Below, piece after piece: positions 18,171-26,442 of a DNA stretch of 64,000 bases. The notes beneath the pieces are model-generated. The model saw only the letters and a list, made by a program, of their open reading frames with translations. It did no database searches and was not told the origin of the DNA. Numbering within the stretch: the first letter of the stretch is position 1; each line of letters begins with the position of its first letter. The translations under genes and the position numbers were made by a program. Source of the DNA: Alteromonadaceae bacterium. GTDB lineage: Bacteria; Pseudomonadota; Gammaproteobacteria; Enterobacterales; Alteromonadaceae. Location: assembly GCA_014872785.1 (NCBI GenBank), contig WKFJ01000014.1, positions 186,001 through 250,000 of the forward strand, given 5' to 3'.

Positions 18171-18644
18171 ATGTTATTGATTGTCAGTTTGCTCGCCTTT
18201 ATTGGGATCCACACCTTTGTTATGACGTTAACAGGTGGTTTATCAAATTTTTATAATCTCCCTTCTATTTTGATGGTTTTCCCCACCGCTATTTTGTTTG
18301 GGGTAGGAGCCACTTCTTTTAAAGGTGCAAAGTTAGCACTTCGTATGTGTTTTAAAGAAACAAGTGTTAACCCTTCTTCGGACGTGGAAAATGCGATTCG
18401 ATTTTTTTATGTGACGGGCAGTAGTGCAGTCTATCTGGGGATTGGCGCCTTCTTTTTCGCCTTTGTTTCTGTTTGTTCTAACTTTTTAACTATTTATGAA
18501 AGAATGCCGGAGAGCATAGGCAGTGCAATCGTAATTGTAGTGTTAGCGCCCATGTACGCTGCTTATTTGAAGTTATTGTGCTTTGTTGGCGAACAGCCTA
18601 TCAGAAGCAAGATTGAAGATAGTGGGGTCAGAACCGTTTTATAA
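18171..18644 (+). CDS. MotA/TolQ-like membrane protein fragment
   Basis: A 157-residue protein with four hydrophobic segments. The N-terminal TGGLSNFYNLPSILMVFPTA resembles the MotA start (GG...F.N.PSLLIV.GGT), and a later GSAIVIVVLAPMYAAYLKLL could match its last helices; the large cytoplasmic loop of MotA is short here. It may belong to the MotA/TolQ/ExbB proton-channel superfamily without a motility partner. Its last codons and stop lie within the palindrome at 18624-18664, so its natural C-terminus may have been replaced. Confidence 0.5.
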   Translation: MLLIVSLLAFIGIHTFVMTLTGGLSNFYNLPSILMVFPTAILFGVGATSFKGAKLALRMCFKETSVNPSSDVENAIRFFYVTGSSAVYLGIGAFFFAFVSVCSNFLTIYERMPESIGSAIVIVVLAPMYAAYLKLLCFVGEQPIRSKIEDSGVRTVL

Positions 18645-18664
18645 ATTTAAACGGCTCTGACCCT
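18624..18664. repeat. Palindromic GGGTCAGA element
   Basis: GGGTCAGAaCCGTTT and AAACGGcTCTGACCC pair with one mismatch around a TATAAATTTA loop. It covers the last codons and stop of the MotA-like gene and lies before the convergent secreted-protein gene. GGGTCAGA-type palindromes of this form recur in many gammaproteobacterial genomes and have been linked to REP-type (Y1) transposases; that link is from memory and not shown here. It may also terminate transcription. Confidence 0.65.
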
Positions 18665-18676
18665 AATTTGGAACGA

Positions 18677-19633
18677 CTACTGTTTAATCTGCAATGGTAA
18701 ATACTTCAACGAGTCTTTATCTGCGGATAACGCCTTTCTAACCACATTAATATCATCCTCAGAGACATCTGGCATGAAGACTTCAACTCTGCGTGCAGGT
18801 TGTGAAGTAGATTCCAAACCAGCGCCGTCGCATGGATTATCTTGTTTTTCGCCTCTGGCTACGCTGATAAATCGAGTGCAGTTATCTAACACATTCCCAG
18901 CTCCGTCTACCGGCTCGGCCTCTTTAAATATTAAGCGGCCACCAAAGTAAGTTTGACCTGCGGTGACGGTGACGGGCATTAACTTGTCTTGTAAAACATC
19001 AAATGACTGTTGTGCCTTGCCGGTGCGGCACATCACATCGCCGAACGAGAATTCACCAGCTGGTAATGCGGCTGAGGCAAACGCGCTCTTAGTAAACTCA
19101 ATGAAATGGCTTTGGCCCTTAGCGCTTAACTCAATAGTTAATACATCGCACCCTAGGTCGCTCGACACTTGCAACAGGTAGTTTGCGGTTGGTGGTTGAG
19201 ACTCAGATACATCAATTTGAATCACCCTGGAGGCGTTGTCGATTATTGTCGATGCAATGAAGGGTTTTCCAATAGGGTGGTTGTTAATGCTGCTGATGTT
19301 TTTCTTATCACCGTTTAGAAGATTGATATCAATATTGTATGTCTTGGAGGCTTTGTCGGAAAGCACCAGCACTTCGAGAATGGAACCTTCAGAGTCATTC
19401 TCGTTTTTGTAGTTAAATTGGATCCCGGCTTGTTTACCATATTCTGCTAGTACTCGAGGGTTGTGCTCTAATTTTGCGCCCGCCAATAATTCCTTTAAAC
19501 CAATCGCGGTATTAAGCGAATTTATTTTGTATACCTTGGCATCAATAAGCACCTCTGTGTCTTCATCGGCCCATGTAACTGGGACATATGCAACAGGTAT
19601 CAATAATGTAAGCATGAGAAGTAGTTTACGCAC
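18677..19633 (-). CDS. Secreted protein, unknown
   Basis: A 318-residue protein with a signal peptide (MRKLLLMLTLLIPVAYVPVTWA). The mature part is mostly beta-like and contains five Cys, among them LGCDVLTIEL, DVMCRTGKAQQ, LDNCTRF and NPCDGAG. No known domain is recognised. It is divergent from the membrane-bound HTH gene at 19823 and may be its regulatory target or sensing partner. Confidence 0.65.
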   Translation of the reverse strand: MRKLLLMLTLLIPVAYVPVTWADEDTEVLIDAKVYKINSLNTAIGLKELLAGAKLEHNPRVLAEYGKQAGIQFNYKNENDSEGSILEVLVLSDKASKTYNIDINLLNGDKKNISSINNHPIGKPFIASTIIDNASRVIQIDVSESQPPTANYLLQVSSDLGCDVLTIELSAKGQSHFIEFTKSAFASAALPAGEFSFGDVMCRTGKAQQSFDVLQDKLMPVTVTAGQTYFGGRLIFKEAEPVDGAGNVLDNCTRFISVARGEKQDNPCDGAGLESTSQPARRVEVFMPDVSEDDINVVRKALSADKDSLKYLPLQIKQ

Positions 19634-19713
19634 TACGAGTTACCTCTTTTGGTATTTTATTGGACAGCTTAATCACATCACGTTCGGTTGCGTGGAATCA
19701 AGTTAAGTGTTTG

Positions 19714-19727
19714 ATATTCATGAATAT
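19714..19727. promoter_or_regulatory. Candidate operator between two divergent genes
   Basis: ATATTCATGAATAT is a perfect 14-bp palindrome. More ATTCAT-type half-sites follow within 90 bases (around 19727, 19735, 19776 and 19793). The cluster sits between the secreted-protein gene and the HTH gene, where a regulator would bind. The natural candidate is the HTH protein encoded at 19823. Confidence 0.55.
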
Positions 19728-19822
19728 TCATATTATTCATAGAGTTGTAAGTGATATTCGTCTTTGCTTCTTGTTATTCATAATCGATAATATATTCAAA
19801 ATATCTCATAGGATGGAAACCT

Positions 19823-20395
19823 TTGAAACTGGCTGAACAACTGGTTGCGTTGAGAAAAGAAAAAGGATGGACCCAGGCCGAAGCGGCTCGCATTATTTCG
19901 ATCCAGCAATCCTATCTTTCCAAACTCGAAAACGGGCATTTTGTGCCGTCTGATGATGTGCTTGAAAAGTTGAGCAAGGCTTACGGCACTAAATTAAAAA
20001 GTGCTCGTCAGCCAGGTAACGGATTGCCTCGTTTTGTCCCTATTCTGCTTTTGCCGTTGCTGGGGATTTTCCTGCTAATCAGCGGCTCAAACGCACTGTT
20101 GTTTTCGTCTACTTATTACACCTACAAAACTGAGCCAATGTCACCCATTGACGAAACAGAACTGTATCTAAATTACCATTTGTCAGATACCTACAAAGGT
20201 GAAAAATATGTGTCAGATGAGTCGGGCACTAAGTACCACTTTGAACTGATCGCAACAAGGGAAGTAGAGCGCAGGGAGAACAAACTACAAACAATATTTG
20301 GTATTGCACTGCTGCTGATTAGCTTGGGGTTAAACTTCACTCGTTTGCAATCATTTGTGAAGCGTGCTCTTAACAAAAGTGCAGATGAAAGTTAG
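19823..20395 (+). CDS. Membrane-anchored XRE-type HTH protein
   Basis: A 190-residue protein. Residues 1-58 are a Cro/CI helix-turn-helix (LVALRKEKGWTQAEAARIIS, then QQSYLSKLENGHFVPSDDVL). Residues ~70-92 form a first membrane helix, 93-155 a segment with no cysteine that could face outward, and 157-172 a second helix. So the DNA-binding part is tethered to the membrane. TTG start at 19823 has AGGATGG seven bases upstream. It is divergent from a secreted protein with half-sites between, which suggests it regulates that pair. Confidence 0.72.
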   Translation: MKLAEQLVALRKEKGWTQAEAARIISIQQSYLSKLENGHFVPSDDVLEKLSKAYGTKLKSARQPGNGLPRFVPILLLPLLGIFLLISGSNALLFSSTYYTYKTEPMSPIDETELYLNYHLSDTYKGEKYVSDESGTKYHFELIATREVERRENKLQTIFGIALLLISLGLNFTRLQSFVKRALNKSADES

Positions 20396-20458
20396 CTGTT
20401 TGCGCAGCAAGAGTGTTTAGAAAATAGTAAGCCCAAGGGCTGTGGGCAAAGGACTGTC

Positions 20459-22069
20459 TTAAGACAGTCCTTCGTAGTTAAAATAATCAAAGTCAGCGTA
20501 TTGGGTTTGATTGACCAGGTCTTGGCAGCAAATACCCACAAACGCACCGGTAAAGTTGGGTTCCGCACCGCCGTCGCCCACTTCGTCGGAAAGTACGCTG
20601 TAATCGAGTTCTAACGGTAATCTAATCCATTGCTCATCAAGGGCATAGGAAAATACTAACTTATCAAATACCACTTCGGCTTTTAGTTTAACCTTGCCTG
20701 TTTCTGGAAGTTGAATAGGTGCGTCCATTGGATATTGGCTATGCCAGTTGTTACAGCACATGGATACATCTAGCACCCGGCCTTTTTCAGCATCGTGAGT
20801 TAGGTGCAAATAGAAGTATTTTTTACTGTTGTAGTAACACACAAGTCCCGCCATGTGCTGACTGCTTGAAGGACTGAAACTCACGCACGTTTCCGCGCTA
20901 AATGTGAAATCTTGCTGGCGTCTTGCAAGCAGGCTTTGTTCAAACCAAGAGCCAAGTGACTCCTTGCCATACATTCTCAAACTGCCCGGGCAATCTGTTT
21001 GATTTACCACATTGCTTGGTAGTGGGTAGCGCAGAGATTGAAAGTTAAGCGGCAAATCAGTGCCATCGAATATTATGTGTTGTTTTCGTGGGGGAACTGC
21101 GGTTACGCCGTTGTGTAACTCCACCGTAGTTTCTGGGTGCTGGCTGCCGTTACTCAGTCTTGGCCATCCTTCATCGTTCCAATACATAGGCTGTATCGCT
21201 GTTTCCCGGCCCATTACCGAGCGGCCGCGGTAGGGCAGCGGTCGACTGCACAAATGCACGAAGTAACACTCGCCGGTTGGACTTTGCACCCAATCACCAT
21301 GACCCGCGCGTTTTAATTCGGTGTTTGGCGCGAAATGACTCGTGACTAGCGGTCCTTGCGGGTCAGTTTCATAAGGCCCCCATATATCTTTCGAGCGAGC
21401 AAAGGTGGATGCGTGGTGAATACCTGTGCCACCCTCGGCAACGACAATGTAATAGTACTCGCCTCGCTTGTATAAATGCGGTCCTTCGGATAGGCCAATG
21501 CTCGAGCCCGGATAAATTAACTTAGGTTCGCCAAGTAAGGTCTCGTGTTCAAAATCGTACTTTTGCATCACCATGCCGGCAAAGTATTTAGCGGGTGAAA
21601 AGTTGTTGCGCCCAGATGTGGGTAAGTGGCTCCAGACCATGTTGAGATAATATGTCTGTCCGTCTTCGTCGTGATAGAACGACGGGTCGAAACCGCTGGA
21701 ATTTAGATACACTGGGTCTGACCACTCGCCGGTAATGGAATCACCGGTGACGTAATAATTATGGGTGTCTTTAAAGTCTCCGGCGAATCGCTTTACGTCG
21801 GTAAACACCAGGTAAAACGTGCCATCTTTGTAACTTAAGCAAGGAGCCCACACTCCGCAGGAGTCGGGGTTGCCGCGCATATCCAGCTGAGACAGACGAT
21901 CTAGCGGCTGAGCGACGAGTTCCCAGTTAGCTAAATCTGTTGAATGATAAATGCACACGCCTGGATACCATTCGAAGGTCGAGGTGGCGATGTAATAATC
22001 ATCACCGACGCGAATGATGGACGGATCCGGATGAAAACCCGGTAAAATGGGGTTGTTAACTGTATTCAT
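20459..22069 (-). CDS. xynB: GH43 beta-xylosidase
   Basis: From the ATG at 22069 this is 536 residues, the normal length for bacterial GH43 beta-xylosidase (XynB type). The five-blade propeller starts PILPGFHPDPSIIRVGDDYY, in which the Asp in HPDPS is the general base; SSGFDPSFYHDEDGQTY holds the pKa-modulating Asp and SEGPHLYKRGEYYY the general-acid Glu. The C-terminal ~190 residues are the beta-sandwich of this subfamily (SSSQHMAGLVCYYN). It splits xylose from xylo-oligosaccharides in the cytoplasm, as no signal peptide is present, and so feeds XylA and XylB. No transporter gene is adjacent. Confidence 0.93.
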   Translation of the reverse strand: MNTVNNPILPGFHPDPSIIRVGDDYYIATSTFEWYPGVCIYHSTDLANWELVAQPLDRLSQLDMRGNPDSCGVWAPCLSYKDGTFYLVFTDVKRFAGDFKDTHNYYVTGDSITGEWSDPVYLNSSGFDPSFYHDEDGQTYYLNMVWSHLPTSGRNNFSPAKYFAGMVMQKYDFEHETLLGEPKLIYPGSSIGLSEGPHLYKRGEYYYIVVAEGGTGIHHASTFARSKDIWGPYETDPQGPLVTSHFAPNTELKRAGHGDWVQSPTGECYFVHLCSRPLPYRGRSVMGRETAIQPMYWNDEGWPRLSNGSQHPETTVELHNGVTAVPPRKQHIIFDGTDLPLNFQSLRYPLPSNVVNQTDCPGSLRMYGKESLGSWFEQSLLARRQQDFTFSAETCVSFSPSSSQHMAGLVCYYNSKKYFYLHLTHDAEKGRVLDVSMCCNNWHSQYPMDAPIQLPETGKVKLKAEVVFDKLVFSYALDEQWIRLPLELDYSVLSDEVGDGGAEPNFTGAFVGICCQDLVNQTQYADFDYFNYEGLS

Positions 22070-22124
22070 TGAGTTACTCGTTGTACCGCTTCCGGTCGAT
22101 TCTTTAATTTTGGCTAAGACCACA

Positions 22125-22171
22125 ATTACCATATTAATCAATACTATGACCATTTTTTGTCATATGGTAAT
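22125..22171. promoter_or_regulatory. Inverted repeat upstream of GH43 gene
   Basis: ATTACCATAT (22125-22134) and ATATGGTAAT (22162-22171) form a perfect inverted repeat; the nested strings ATGAC (22146-22150) and GTCAT (22159-22163) also pair. It lies 56-102 bases upstream of the GH43 start, a likely operator position. I did not find the same arms in the xylR-xylB gap. Confidence 0.5.
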
Positions 22172-22741
22172 CAAGCGCGTTTATAAAACATGGTGAATAG
22201 CGCTGAACTCTAGCATCACGTTCCTTAATTAGGCTCGCTCAACTTTACCGATTATCTTGATTTGTTACTTCCGCAACTTCGCTAATGTGAGATAATTTTC
22301 ATAAAACTATGTATTTTTTAAACCGCGTTATAACGAGTTGTCAAAAGAAACGAGCAATGAACGTGCAACGTAAATTGAGGAACGAATGTAGTCAATATTG
22401 GTCTTGATGCACACCTTTATGTCTCTGGAGAGATTGATTTTCGGAGGGGGACTCATCAGGGATTTTCTGAACACTTAATTTGGTTGTGAATGAGGTGAAT
22501 TGTCACCCGTTGAACTTGGGAGTTGAAACTGCGCAACTGGGCTTATGTCATTTGCAAGGACGGTTATATTGTTATTTCCGATTTTGTTTCGCGCTGCATT
22601 GCTTCTGGGCAATTGGAATCTGATGTGGTGCTACATCAAGATTCACTGGCATTTCAAAGACACATTCAAACGATTTTGACTGGTTTCTAATCCTGTGAAG
22701 GATGAATGTTGGGAATATCCCTTGGCAAGTATTGAAAGAAC
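22172..22741. other. Intergenic region without an intact gene
   Basis: No credible intact gene is seen in these 570 bases. Around 22380-22690 several short frames have protein-like composition (for example one ending DVVLHQDSLAFQRHIQTIL before a stop at 22690), broken by stops in all frames. This might be a decayed gene, but I cannot name its family. Confidence 0.35.
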
Positions 22742-22930
22742 CTATTTGGTTTGGCGTTGATTTATGTTTACCAGAAGCTTAACTGAACAGGCTAGTGCGA
22801 TAATAACAAGACCTACAATTGAAATAGTGTTCAAATTTAGGTTTCCAAAAAATAACAAATCATTGGCTAGTAACGCTGTGCAAACTGCAAAACCTGCAAT
22901 ATAACTTGTGTCAGTATTTTTTATTTTCAT
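22742..22930 (-). CDS. Small membrane protein, unknown
   Basis: A 62-residue frame with two hydrophobic segments (about residues 10-27 and 33-54) and polar ends (MKIKNTDTSY; NINQRQTK). The ends and the hydrophobic spans look like a real small membrane protein, but there is no recognised family. A second small membrane protein gene follows upstream on the same strand. Confidence 0.45.
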   Translation of the reverse strand: MKIKNTDTSYIAGFAVCTALLANDLLFFGNLNLNTISIVGLVIIALACSVKLLVNINQRQTK

Positions 22931-23035
22931 CGCTATATCCGCATTTTTTTTCTTGTCTAACTGGCATTGTTACTATCATGTGCTTTTGCTGAAATTAACC
23001 TACCAAAGGCCATACCTTTAGCATTTAGGTAGTCG

Positions 23036-23236
23036 CTATTTTCCTGGTAGTGGACTCTTAAATGACCAAGCCATCACATAGAGCAATGCTAAAGGAAAGC
23101 AGAAAATAGTTAGTACAGCCGAGATAAAGGTCATGATTTTGGGGCTATCTGAGCGGCGACTAGTCAGTTTATACGTTAAGGCAGGAACAACTAGTAAAGT
23201 AATTACCATCATTGCCAGTAAAATTGTGAAAATCAT
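23036..23236 (-). CDS. Small membrane protein, related to 39149-39367
   Basis: A 66-residue protein with two membrane segments. Its middle, YKLTSRRSDSPKIMTFISAV, and the following FPLALLYVMAWSFK resemble YILGKRKTETPKLTAFVGF and PPLAIIFLMVLVLK in the protein at 39149-39367, in the same order. Sharing this layout suggests a small two-helix family. Function unknown. Confidence 0.55.
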   Translation of the reverse strand: MIFTILLAMMVITLLVVPALTYKLTSRRSDSPKIMTFISAVLTIFCFPLALLYVMAWSFKSPLPGK

Positions 23237-23660
23237 TTTTTCTTAATCCTTGTGTTGTGTTTGGGTGCTCCGTGCACCTATGTTGCATTTTTGCCGAGCT
23301 GCCTTTTTGCCAATTTGTAAAACTAAAGTGCTCAATAAAATAGAAGAACATAATTTTGCTTAATCAATAAATTTTGGTCAAATAATTTGCCGTTTTTCAT
23401 TTTTAAAAAATTCACTAGATGACTATTCCATTGCGCTTAACCTAATAAGCTAAGCAGGTAGCCACTGCGTCATATACATCGCCCCAGATTCCCCTGAAAT
23501 TTTAGGCTACCGATTACGTGCAGCAAGATAAGGCAAGCTCTTAACCCAATTACAGGTTGAGTATAAATTCGGGCTGCAAACGTATTCATTGCCAAAGGTG
23601 ATGCTAACCACTTGTTATTCCTGCACTAAATGCAAAAAATGTGTCTATGAAAAGCCCATC
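23237..23660. other. Intergenic region before the beta-amylase gene
   Basis: No gene is recognised in this AT-rich stretch. It should contain the promoter of the beta-amylase gene. Upstream in-frame starts of that gene (for example 23589) extend a Cys/Lys-rich leader that does not look like a signal peptide. Confidence 0.4.
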
Positions 23661-25142
23661 ATGGACAAGGGAATGAAAAACTTTTTCGGTCGTAATTTCG
23701 CGGCGTTGTGCGCATCTTTGTTGAGCGCACTATTGCTTATTGGGTGTCAGCAGTATTCGCATACAGAGCTGTTAACCAAATCAACAATTCAATCTACATC
23801 AGTTCAATCATCATTTAATGCCATGGCTCCACTGCTACTCACCAATGACGCACAGTGGCAGGCATTTGAGTCAGATTTACAAACCGCGAAGAACATAGGG
23901 CTTGATGGTATTTCGGTTGATGTCTGGTGGGGGCTGGTGGAAGGCAAGGGCGACCAGCAGTTTGACTGGCGCTACTATCACAAAATGGTGAATTTGCTAG
24001 CCAAGTATCAGTTGCAGTGGATACCAATAATGTCATTTCACCAATGCGGTGGCAACGTGGGAGACACCTGCGACATTCCCATTCCGAGCTGGATTTGGAC
24101 ACACTTCGAAGGCGTTACAGCAGATGAGTTGAAGTTCAAATCGGAACAAGGCAATTACGCTTCAGAGACCTTATCTATCTGGCAATCGCCAGCCGTACTT
24201 GCCGAAACCCTCAAACAATATCAGCAGTTTATGGAAGCATTCGAAGCTGAGTTTGCACACAAGAAAGACATGATCCAGGAGCTGAATATTTCCATGGGCT
24301 CAGCCGGAGAATTGCGCTATCCATCTTATAACGGGCATGACCTAGGCACGGGTTACCCCACACGCGGCGGTATTCAAGGATTTTCGCAACAAGCGTTAGC
24401 CTCCTTTGAAGACTATTTACTTGCCAAGTACCAGACGTCTGAAAATGTAGTGAAAACACTTCAGTTATCAGATTTGCCACTCATGCAACAAATTACGGCG
24501 CTTGACTTCGAAAGTGTATTTAACCAAGGACGTCATTTAAAAGCGGGATTAGCGCAAGAGTATCTCACGTGGTATAACCAATCGCTTACAGCCCATGGTA
24601 AACGTATGTTAACTGCCGGACATAGCGCTTTTGACGGCGAGTTTGAAGAGATTCCATTGGGATACAAAATACCGGGTATTCACTGGACAATAGCCGCCCC
24701 CGATGGCTTAACAAGGTCGGCTGAGCTTGCAGCTGGGCTAATTGCACCCATGGACTATAAGCGCGCTAACGCCTGGGGCTATAAAGCCATGTTGTCGATA
24801 GCCAAGGGCTTTGAAATGGAAAATGGCAGACAAGTGATTGTGCATTTTACGGCACTGGAAATGTCAAACGAACCTTTAGCACCTGCATACAGTCGAGCCA
24901 AGACGTTGGTGAACTGGATGGCGCAAGGCGCTGAAGATCTTGGTGTGACCATCAAAGGCGAAAACGCTCTGGCGGCAGGAGTATACAGTGAACAAGGCTG
25001 GGACAACATAGAAACTGCCTTGGCCACACACTACAGCGGGCTGACAGTCCTTAGAGTCACAGATATCGCTAACTTTGAGCGCAATGCATTGGGGCTTGAG
25101 CGTTACCGCAAGCTCATTGCAAAAGCCAAAAAGTCGAATTGA
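23661..25142 (+). CDS. GH14 beta-amylase, lipoprotein
   Basis: About 493 residues. It releases maltose from the non-reducing ends of starch-type alpha-glucans. GH14 signatures: SVDVWWGLVEGK, MSFHQCGGNVGDTCDIPIP, then GSAGELRYPSY with the catalytic acid Glu at about residue 217, GIHWTI and TALEMSN with the catalytic base Glu at about 400. The N-terminus has basic residues, a hydrophobic stretch and a lipobox LLIGC, so it is probably a lipoprotein. The start is uncertain: 23661 and 23673 both precede the lipobox, and longer starts are in frame. It overlaps the next gene's frame by a few bases. GH14 is common in plants and rare in gammaproteobacteria. Confidence 0.88.
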   Translation: MDKGMKNFFGRNFAALCASLLSALLLIGCQQYSHTELLTKSTIQSTSVQSSFNAMAPLLLTNDAQWQAFESDLQTAKNIGLDGISVDVWWGLVEGKGDQQFDWRYYHKMVNLLAKYQLQWIPIMSFHQCGGNVGDTCDIPIPSWIWTHFEGVTADELKFKSEQGNYASETLSIWQSPAVLAETLKQYQQFMEAFEAEFAHKKDMIQELNISMGSAGELRYPSYNGHDLGTGYPTRGGIQGFSQQALASFEDYLLAKYQTSENVVKTLQLSDLPLMQQITALDFESVFNQGRHLKAGLAQEYLTWYNQSLTAHGKRMLTAGHSAFDGEFEEIPLGYKIPGIHWTIAAPDGLTRSAELAAGLIAPMDYKRANAWGYKAMLSIAKGFEMENGRQVIVHFTALEMSNEPLAPAYSRAKTLVNWMAQGAEDLGVTIKGENALAAGVYSEQGWDNIETALATHYSGLTVLRVTDIANFERNALGLERYRKLIAKAKKSN

Positions 25143-25156
25143 ATAAGGGACTGAGC

Positions 25157-25915
25157 ATGGACAAGGTTTTTAAGTTAAAGCAGCGACTGCAACAAATCGC
25201 AGACAGTCTTAAAACCAATCCAAATGGATTAGGATTACTCGGCCTTGGCTCGGCAGGTAAAGAAATCGAGAGGATGGATGAATATTCTGATCTCGACTTC
25301 TTTGCCATTGTCGCAGAGGGGTACAAACAAGCCTTTATTGATGACTTATCCTGGCTGTCCGATCTTCATGATATTGCCTGGTGTTTTAAGAACACGGTCG
25401 ATGGCTACAAGTTACTATTTTCTGATGGCGTATTTTGTGAGTTTGCGGTTTTCGAACCCAATGAACTGGCTCACATCGAGTATTCTGAAGGCCAGTTTGT
25501 CTGGCGTGATGCCTCAGTCAATGAAACGCTGAAGGTACCTCTAAAACAGTCCAATTCGTTTAACACTGATGAAGCTTATTTACTTGGAGAGCTACTGAGT
25601 AACCTCTATGTGGGGTTGTGTCGCATGAAACGCGGTGAACTGATTTCCGCCACGCGATTTATTCAGGTATATGCACTAGATCGCCTGATTAATTTATTGG
25701 ATCTGCGATTTCCTGGTGCTCAATCCCATCTAACAGACAAGTTTTGTTTAGACCGTCGCGTCGAACAAAGGCATCCGCAACTGCAACCATTATTACTGGA
25801 GTGTAGCCAAGGGGCGGCCGGTAATATCGAATCAGCAAGGGCTATGCTAACGTATGTCTGTGAGCACTATTGTGTCAACGCTGACTTAGAAGCAGAAATC
25901 AAAGCCCTTTTGTAG
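25157..25915 (+). CDS. Nucleotidyltransferase-like protein
   Basis: From the ATG at 25157 (AAGGGA six bases upstream) this is 252 residues. The N-terminal LGLGSAGKEIERMDEYSDLD has the GS...D.D pattern of polymerase-beta-type nucleotidyltransferases such as lincosamide and aminoglycoside modifying enzymes; a third Asp/Glu may lie in VFCEFAVFE. The C-terminal part is helical (RFIQVYALDRLINLLDL). Substrate unknown. It lies 14 bases after the beta-amylase stop and may share its transcript. Confidence 0.65.
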   Translation: MDKVFKLKQRLQQIADSLKTNPNGLGLLGLGSAGKEIERMDEYSDLDFFAIVAEGYKQAFIDDLSWLSDLHDIAWCFKNTVDGYKLLFSDGVFCEFAVFEPNELAHIEYSEGQFVWRDASVNETLKVPLKQSNSFNTDEAYLLGELLSNLYVGLCRMKRGELISATRFIQVYALDRLINLLDLRFPGAQSHLTDKFCLDRRVEQRHPQLQPLLLECSQGAAGNIESARAMLTYVCEHYCVNADLEAEIKALL

Positions 25916-25979
25916 CCTTTCTTTTGTCAGCTAAACTTGTCCCACGTGAAAAGACTCGGCTAGCACATTTTTAAAGGCA

Positions 25980-26330
25980 TTGTATTTGAGACCTGTAAAC
26001 CTTCTCATCGTTATTTGTTTTATCGGTTTGGTGCTGCTGCAACTGTGGTGGTTGGCGCTTAATATTCTGCCGATGTATTTTCTTATTTTGGCTGTGCTAA
26101 GTTTGTCTGTGCCGGGGGCTATTTGCTATCCCGATAGAAGGTGGCTGCGTTATCCCGCTTATTTTATATGCAGCCTATTCATGCTCTGTGGCGTGCTATT
26201 TATCACAATGATGGTGTCGACGTTCTTTAATCACGAATACGATTCTCTTTCACCCATAATATTGGCGAGCCTCGGCGTCTTAGGCGCTATTAGTTTTTTC
26301 TCCCTGCGACGACAACATCCATCCAGCTAG
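25980..26330 (+). CDS. Small membrane protein, unknown
   Basis: About 116 residues with four hydrophobic segments (around residues 4-20, 25-42, 55-76 and 87-104) and no recognised family. It begins at a TTG (25980 or, with better spacing from AAAGG, 25986). It precedes the Zur-box region but runs on its own. Confidence 0.5.
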   Translation: MYLRPVNLLIVICFIGLVLLQLWWLALNILPMYFLILAVLSLSVPGAICYPDRRWLRYPAYFICSLFMLCGVLFITMMVSTFFNHEYDSLSPIILASLGVLGAISFFSLRRQHPSS

Positions 26331-26379
26331 CAAGTGCTGGTGTGCTGCACGTAACATTAAATTTCGATTAATAGCCTTG

Positions 26380-26402
26380 AAAATGTGATAATGTAACATT
26401 AC
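26380..26402. promoter_or_regulatory. Predicted Zur box
   Basis: The 23-bp site contains AATGT (26382-26386) and ACATT (26396-26400) as mirrored halves around 26391. Against the known gammaproteobacterial Zur consensus (GAAATGTTATA N TATAACATTTC type) I count about four mismatches. It lies 41-63 bases upstream of the dksA-like start. A second half, GTAACATTA, repeats at 26351-26359. Zur represses zinc-starvation genes when zinc is plentiful, which fits both genes downstream. Confidence 0.75.
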
Positions 26403-26442
26403 ATTGTTCGGATACCTGAAGTTACGGCTGCGACCTAAACCC

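Noticed and set aside
22380-22690. Protein-like short frames
   Set aside because: They are broken by stops in all frames and match no family that I can name.
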